Of a stretch of DNA of 64,000 nt, positions 61,735-64,000 are shown in pieces. The stretch lies in contig NZ_QARE02000022.1 of the NCBI RefSeq assembly GCF_003052515.2, forward strand, positions 20,898 through 84,897, read 5' to 3'. The notes under the pieces were generated by a model. The model did no database searches. It was not told the origin of the DNA and saw nothing but the letters and a program-made list of their open reading frames with translations. Made by a program: the position numbers and the translations under genes. The stretch's first letter is position 1. The number at the start of each line of letters is the position of its first letter. This DNA is from Pseudomonas sp. RIT409 (GTDB lineage: Bacteria > Pseudomonadota > Gammaproteobacteria > Pseudomonadales > Pseudomonadaceae).

Positions 61735-61800
61735 GGCGCACACTCGAAAAAAAGTCACGCAGTTTACGCAGTGGCGAAACGCTTGGGAACGGGCCGCGCG

Positions 61801-62241
61801 TCAGGAAGCGACCATTTGCAACGCCGGGGCATAACCTTCAATGAATTCGGCAGGCATGCGTTTCGGCCGCCCACTGGACAGTTCAATGCAGACGAATGTT
61901 GTCTGCGCCCGCAATAGGGTGACCCCGTCACGAGGGCGCTTGAGCTGAAAGCGGCGGGTCATTCTGATTTTCTGATCCCAGTCGACGATCCACGTGGCCA
62001 ATTGCAACTCATCTTCCTGATAAGCACTGGCCAGGTAGTCGATTTCATGCCGCACCACGGCCATGGCACGATCAAGGCGGCGGTACTCGGTCAAATCCAG
62101 CCCCAATTGCTGAGAGTGGCGCCAGGCGCAACGCTCGAGCCAAGTCACGTAGACCGCGTTGTTGGCGTGCCCCAGTCCATCGATGTCGTCTTCGCTCACC
62201 TGTAAGTCGATGACGAATGGCGTTGCCAGATCCCAGCCCAT
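61801..62241 (-). CDS. Acyl-CoA thioesterase, 4HBT/hot-dog fold (YbgC-like)
   Basis: 146 residues. VSEDDIDGLGHANNAVYVTWLERCAW carries the catalytic Asp of the 4-hydroxybenzoyl-CoA thioesterase motif (DxxGHxNN). Acts on acyl-CoA; chain preference unknown. Lies between tetR and dusC on one strand, possible shared transcript. Confidence 0.9.
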   Translation of the reverse strand: MGWDLATPFVIDLQVSEDDIDGLGHANNAVYVTWLERCAWRHSQQLGLDLTEYRRLDRAMAVVRHEIDYLASAYQEDELQLATWIVDWDQKIRMTRRFQLKRPRDGVTLLRAQTTFVCIELSSGRPKRMPAEFIEGYAPALQMVAS

Positions 62242-62324
62242 GCGTATTCCCGCCGCTCATGAATGCGTTGGCGAGCAGTGTAACCAAAAGCATCGGGGCC
62301 GGGGTTCGGCCTGTCGCGAACGCC

Positions 62325-62864
62325 TCATTGCATGGCCGACTTGGCAGCTCGCAACACACGGTCAGACAGCTCGTTGGCGCCCAGGGCGCGGGCCAGTGCC
62401 AGGCCGCCCAGCATCAAAGCGATATCGGCCAGCGTCTTGTCGGTTTCTTCGGGAGAAGCGGCCAGTTGAGCAACCATCAGTTCGATGTGCTCGGACAGGG
62501 CATCGCGAAATTCGTCTGACAGCCGCGCCATCTCGCCAATGGTTGTCGGCAGCGGACACGCATGCTCCTCCGCATCTCGATGCCTGCGCGAGAGATAAAA
62601 CGCGGCCAATAAAGCACGACGCTCGCTGCCGGGGAGCTGATGATCGATGTTCGCAACCATGGCGCGCCGCTCGCTCAGCAACTGGTTGAAGGCCTCGAGC
62701 ATCAGCGCTTCCTTGCTGTCGAAGTGGGCGTAGAAGCCGCCCACCGTCAGGCCGGCTGCGCCCATGATTTCGTTGACGCTGGGTTCAACCGGGCCACGCG
62801 CAATCAACGCCACGCTCGCCGCGTTGAGAATGCGTTCGCGGGTCTGTGCTTTTTTGTCGTTCAT
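62325..62864 (-). CDS. TetR family transcriptional regulator
   Basis: 179 residues from the ATG giving MNDKKAQTRERILNAASVALIARG. The HTH VNEIMGAAGLTVGGFYAHFDSKEALMLEAF is typical TetR. The C-terminal ligand domain has CPLPTTIGEMARLSDEFRDAL, the TetR_C form linked with fatty-acid or drug efflux control. A symmetric operator lies 14 bases upstream of the start, suggesting autoregulation. The thioesterase gene is just downstream. Confidence 0.9.
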   Translation of the reverse strand: MNDKKAQTRERILNAASVALIARGPVEPSVNEIMGAAGLTVGGFYAHFDSKEALMLEAFNQLLSERRAMVANIDHQLPGSERRALLAAFYLSRRHRDAEEHACPLPTTIGEMARLSDEFRDALSEHIELMVAQLAASPEETDKTLADIALMLGGLALARALGANELSDRVLRAAKSAMQ

Positions 62865-62877
62865 GGCCGCCTCCGGA

Positions 62878-62905
62878 ATGATGACGATAATATTATCTGC
62901 ATCAT
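62878..62905. promoter_or_regulatory. Symmetric operator upstream of tetR
   Basis: GATAATATTATC (62886-62897) is perfect; the symmetry extends to ATGATG (62878-62883) and CATCAT (62900-62905) about the same centre. Typical size and position for a TetR autoregulatory site. Confidence 0.65.
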
Positions 62906-62960
62906 GCGGGATGGCAAGCGGGAGGGAAAGATAAGCAAGAGGTTGGGCACCAAACCCCAG

Positions 62961-62997
62961 AAAAACAAAAGGGCCATTCAATAATCGAATGACCCTT
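62961..62997 (-). terminator. Rho-independent terminator of the tRNA operon
   Basis: Minus-strand stem AAGGGTCATTC / GAATGGCCCTT (one G-U pair, 11 bp) with a seven-base loop, followed by TTTTGTTTTT. It lies just beyond the last tRNA gene. Confidence 0.88.
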
Positions 62998-63019
62998 GGT
63001 CTCGCAGAGCGAGAAATCG

Positions 63020-63095
63020 TGGCGTCCCCTAGGGGACTCGAACCCCTGTTACCGCCGTGAAAGGGCGGTGTCCTAGGCCACTAGACGAAGGGGAC
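63020..63095 (-). tRNA. tRNA-Glu (UUC), with encoded CCA
   Basis: 76 nt cloverleaf; 5' GTCCCCTTCGTCTAGTGGCC, anticodon loop CCCTTTCACGG with anticodon TTC, T-arm GGTTCGAGTCC, acceptor GGGGAC plus G and CCA. Nearly identical to the copy at 63278-63353. Confidence 0.97.
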
Positions 63096-63149
63096 GCAAA
63101 ACCTTCAGTCAGATTCGTGAGACCATCACTCACGAACCCTGGCAAAAAT

Positions 63150-63225
63150 TGGTGGAGCTAAGCGGGATCGAACCGCTGACCTCCTGCATGCCATGCAGGC
63201 GCTCTCCCAGCTGAGCTATAGCCCC
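63150..63225 (-). tRNA. tRNA-Ala (GGC), with encoded CCA
   Basis: 76 nt; 5' GGGGCTATAGCTCAGCTGGG, anticodon arm with GGC in TTGCATGGCATGCAG-type context, T-arm GGTTCGATCCC, 3' GCTCCACCA. Identical in layout to the copy at 63441-63516. Confidence 0.97.
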
Positions 63226-63277
63226 GGATTTACGCCTCTCGGCGGAGACCAACCTTGCGGTCCATCTCGATGAATCG

Positions 63278-63353
63278 TGGCGTCCCCTAGGGGACTCGAA
63301 CCCCTGTTACCGCCGTGAAAGGGCGGTGTCCTAGGCCACTAGACGAAGGGGAC
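63278..63353 (-). tRNA. tRNA-Glu (UUC), with encoded CCA
   Basis: Second copy of tRNA-Glu, 76 nt, anticodon TTC, same acceptor and T-arm as the copy at 63020-63095; the spacers around the copies differ. Confidence 0.97.
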
Positions 63354-63440
63354 GTAACCCTTTGTGTACCTGATCGGTGCTGGTTCCGATCTTTCGGTAC
63401 AAACCTCAACGCTGTGCAGCTCGCCTTGAAGCCTCTAAAT

Positions 63441-63516
63441 TGGTGGAGCTAAGCGGGATCGAACCGCTGACCTCCTGCATGCCATGCAGGCGCTCTCCCA
63501 GCTGAGCTATAGCCCC
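63441..63516 (-). tRNA. tRNA-Ala (GGC), with encoded CCA
   Basis: Promoter-proximal tRNA of the four-gene operon. Anticodon GGC, 76 nt with encoded CCA. Confidence 0.97.
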
Positions 63517-63581
63517 ACATTACACTCTCACATCACACTGCGTCACCGCCGTGTTTCTGTGTTGCCGTGTGGACGGGGCGC

Positions 63582-63610
63582 ATATTAAGTGCGACCCCTG
63601 TAGCTGTCAA
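63582..63610 (-). promoter_or_regulatory. Sigma-70 promoter of the tRNA operon, GC-rich discriminator
   Basis: Minus-strand sense: TTGACA (63605-63610), exactly 17-base spacer, TAATAT (63582-63587), then GCGCCCC discriminator. An A/T-rich UP-like stretch (about 63611-63646) lies upstream. The combination is typical of stable-RNA promoters under growth-rate and ppGpp control. Confidence 0.85.
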
Positions 63611-63709
63611 ACTTTTTTTAAACAAATTTCAAAAGAATTTTCCGGGATAACAATCACTTACCGCCCTCCCCCGATTCCGCTCGCGCAAAATCAGGGGCTT
63701 GCCGTTCAC

Positions 63710-64000
63710 TCAGGCCATCGCGGCGAGGAGCTTTTCCCATTCCTTGTTTTCTTTCTTGGAAACGCCGCCGAGCAAATCCAGGGCCTGGCGCAACCGGTAG
63801 CGCGTCAGGTCGGGACCCAGAATTTCCATGGCGTCCGTCACCGAAACCGAATTGGCCTGCCCCGTGATGGCCGCGAACATCAACGGCATGGCATCGCGCA
63901 ATTTGAGTTGAAGATGGTCGACAACCGCCTGAATGCAGCGGGTAATCGTGTCTTTCTCCCACTGACGCAGCGATTCGAGCTTCCATAGAATCAACTGCAT
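63710..64000 (-). CDS. gltX: Glutamyl-tRNA synthetase, C-terminal fragment (cut by window)
   Basis: Only the last 96 residues are in the window; the start lies beyond the right edge. The sequence (ESLRQWEKDTITRCIQAVVDHLQLKLRDAMPLMFAAITGQANSVSVTDAMEILGPDLTRYRLRQALDLLGG) is the helical anticodon-binding domain end of GltX, which charges tRNA-Glu. Location directly upstream of the tRNA-Glu genes matches other pseudomonads and supports the call. Confidence 0.9.
   Translation of the reverse strand: MQLILWKLESLRQWEKDTITRCIQAVVDHLQLKLRDAMPLMFAAITGQANSVSVTDAMEILGPDLTRYRLRQALDLLGGVSKKENKEWEKLLAAMA

Noticed and set aside
63020..63516. Repeated blocks resembling a CRISPR or repeat array
   Set aside because: The repeats are two tRNA-Glu and two tRNA-Ala genes.
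1..64000. Insertion sequences, prophage genes, integrases or CRISPR-cas
   Set aside because: None of the proteins resembles transposase, integrase, phage structural or Cas families.

Overview
The window is a chromosomal stretch of a gamma-proteobacterium, almost certainly a Pseudomonas (fluorescens/syringae-type lineage). This is inferred from the high GC content, the gltX - tRNA-Glu/tRNA-Ala - tetR - thioesterase - dusC block at the right end, the leuC-leuD-leuB-asd order, the density of LysR regulators and the typical pseudomonad gene families. No phage, insertion sequence or CRISPR array is visible. Gene content is housekeeping blocks separated by accessory metabolic islands.

Left part (1-13.5 kb): the 3' end of a DAO-type FAD oxidase overlaps a polyamine-type periplasmic binding protein. 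Then come a soluble hybrid histidine kinase, a formate/nitrite channel next to moaA, phosphoglucomutase, a nuclease-helicase fusion of the XPD/DinG type, a MocR-type regulator and an unrecognised PP-loop ATPase. An AT-richer intergenic stretch follows.

Middle (14-35 kb): a quinone-oxidoreductase-like MDR gene diverges from a LysR gene, followed by a PrlF/YhaV toxin-antitoxin pair and msrA. A two-gene organosulfur monooxygenase unit (LLM flavin enzyme plus SfnB/DszC-like enzyme) has a good sigma-54 promoter candidate. An orphan soluble histidine kinase and a soluble chemoreceptor with a C-terminal sensor domain come next. The complete tricarballylate locus tcuR-tcuA-tcuB-tcuC follows, with tcuA broken by a one-base deletion in a T run. 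Then come a PLP ammonia-lyase, a TauE/SafE permease, tam (trans-aconitate methyltransferase) and a GH3 hydrolase.

Right-centre (35-52 kb): an SDR diverges from a TonB-dependent siderophore receptor. There is a cupin dioxygenase, and then an amine/amino-acid style island: XRE-cupin regulator, orphan polyamine-type binding protein behind a perfect 20-bp palindrome, two class III aminotransferases, an MFS transporter, a LysR regulator, RidA and a second MDR enzyme paralogous to the first. A PI-PLC X-domain protein, a small orphan ORF, a truncated glyoxalase-like pseudogene and a GlxA-type AraC regulator follow.

Right end (52-64 kb): asd, leuB, leuD and leuC with a divergent LysR gene; a PAS-PAS-GGDEF-EAL protein; ibpA with a sigma-32 promoter and a ROSE-type RNA thermometer; dusC, a 4HBT thioesterase, and tetR with a symmetric operator. 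Last is a four-tRNA operon (Glu-Ala-Glu-Ala) with a near-consensus promoter and GC-rich discriminator, downstream of gltX, which is cut by the window edge.
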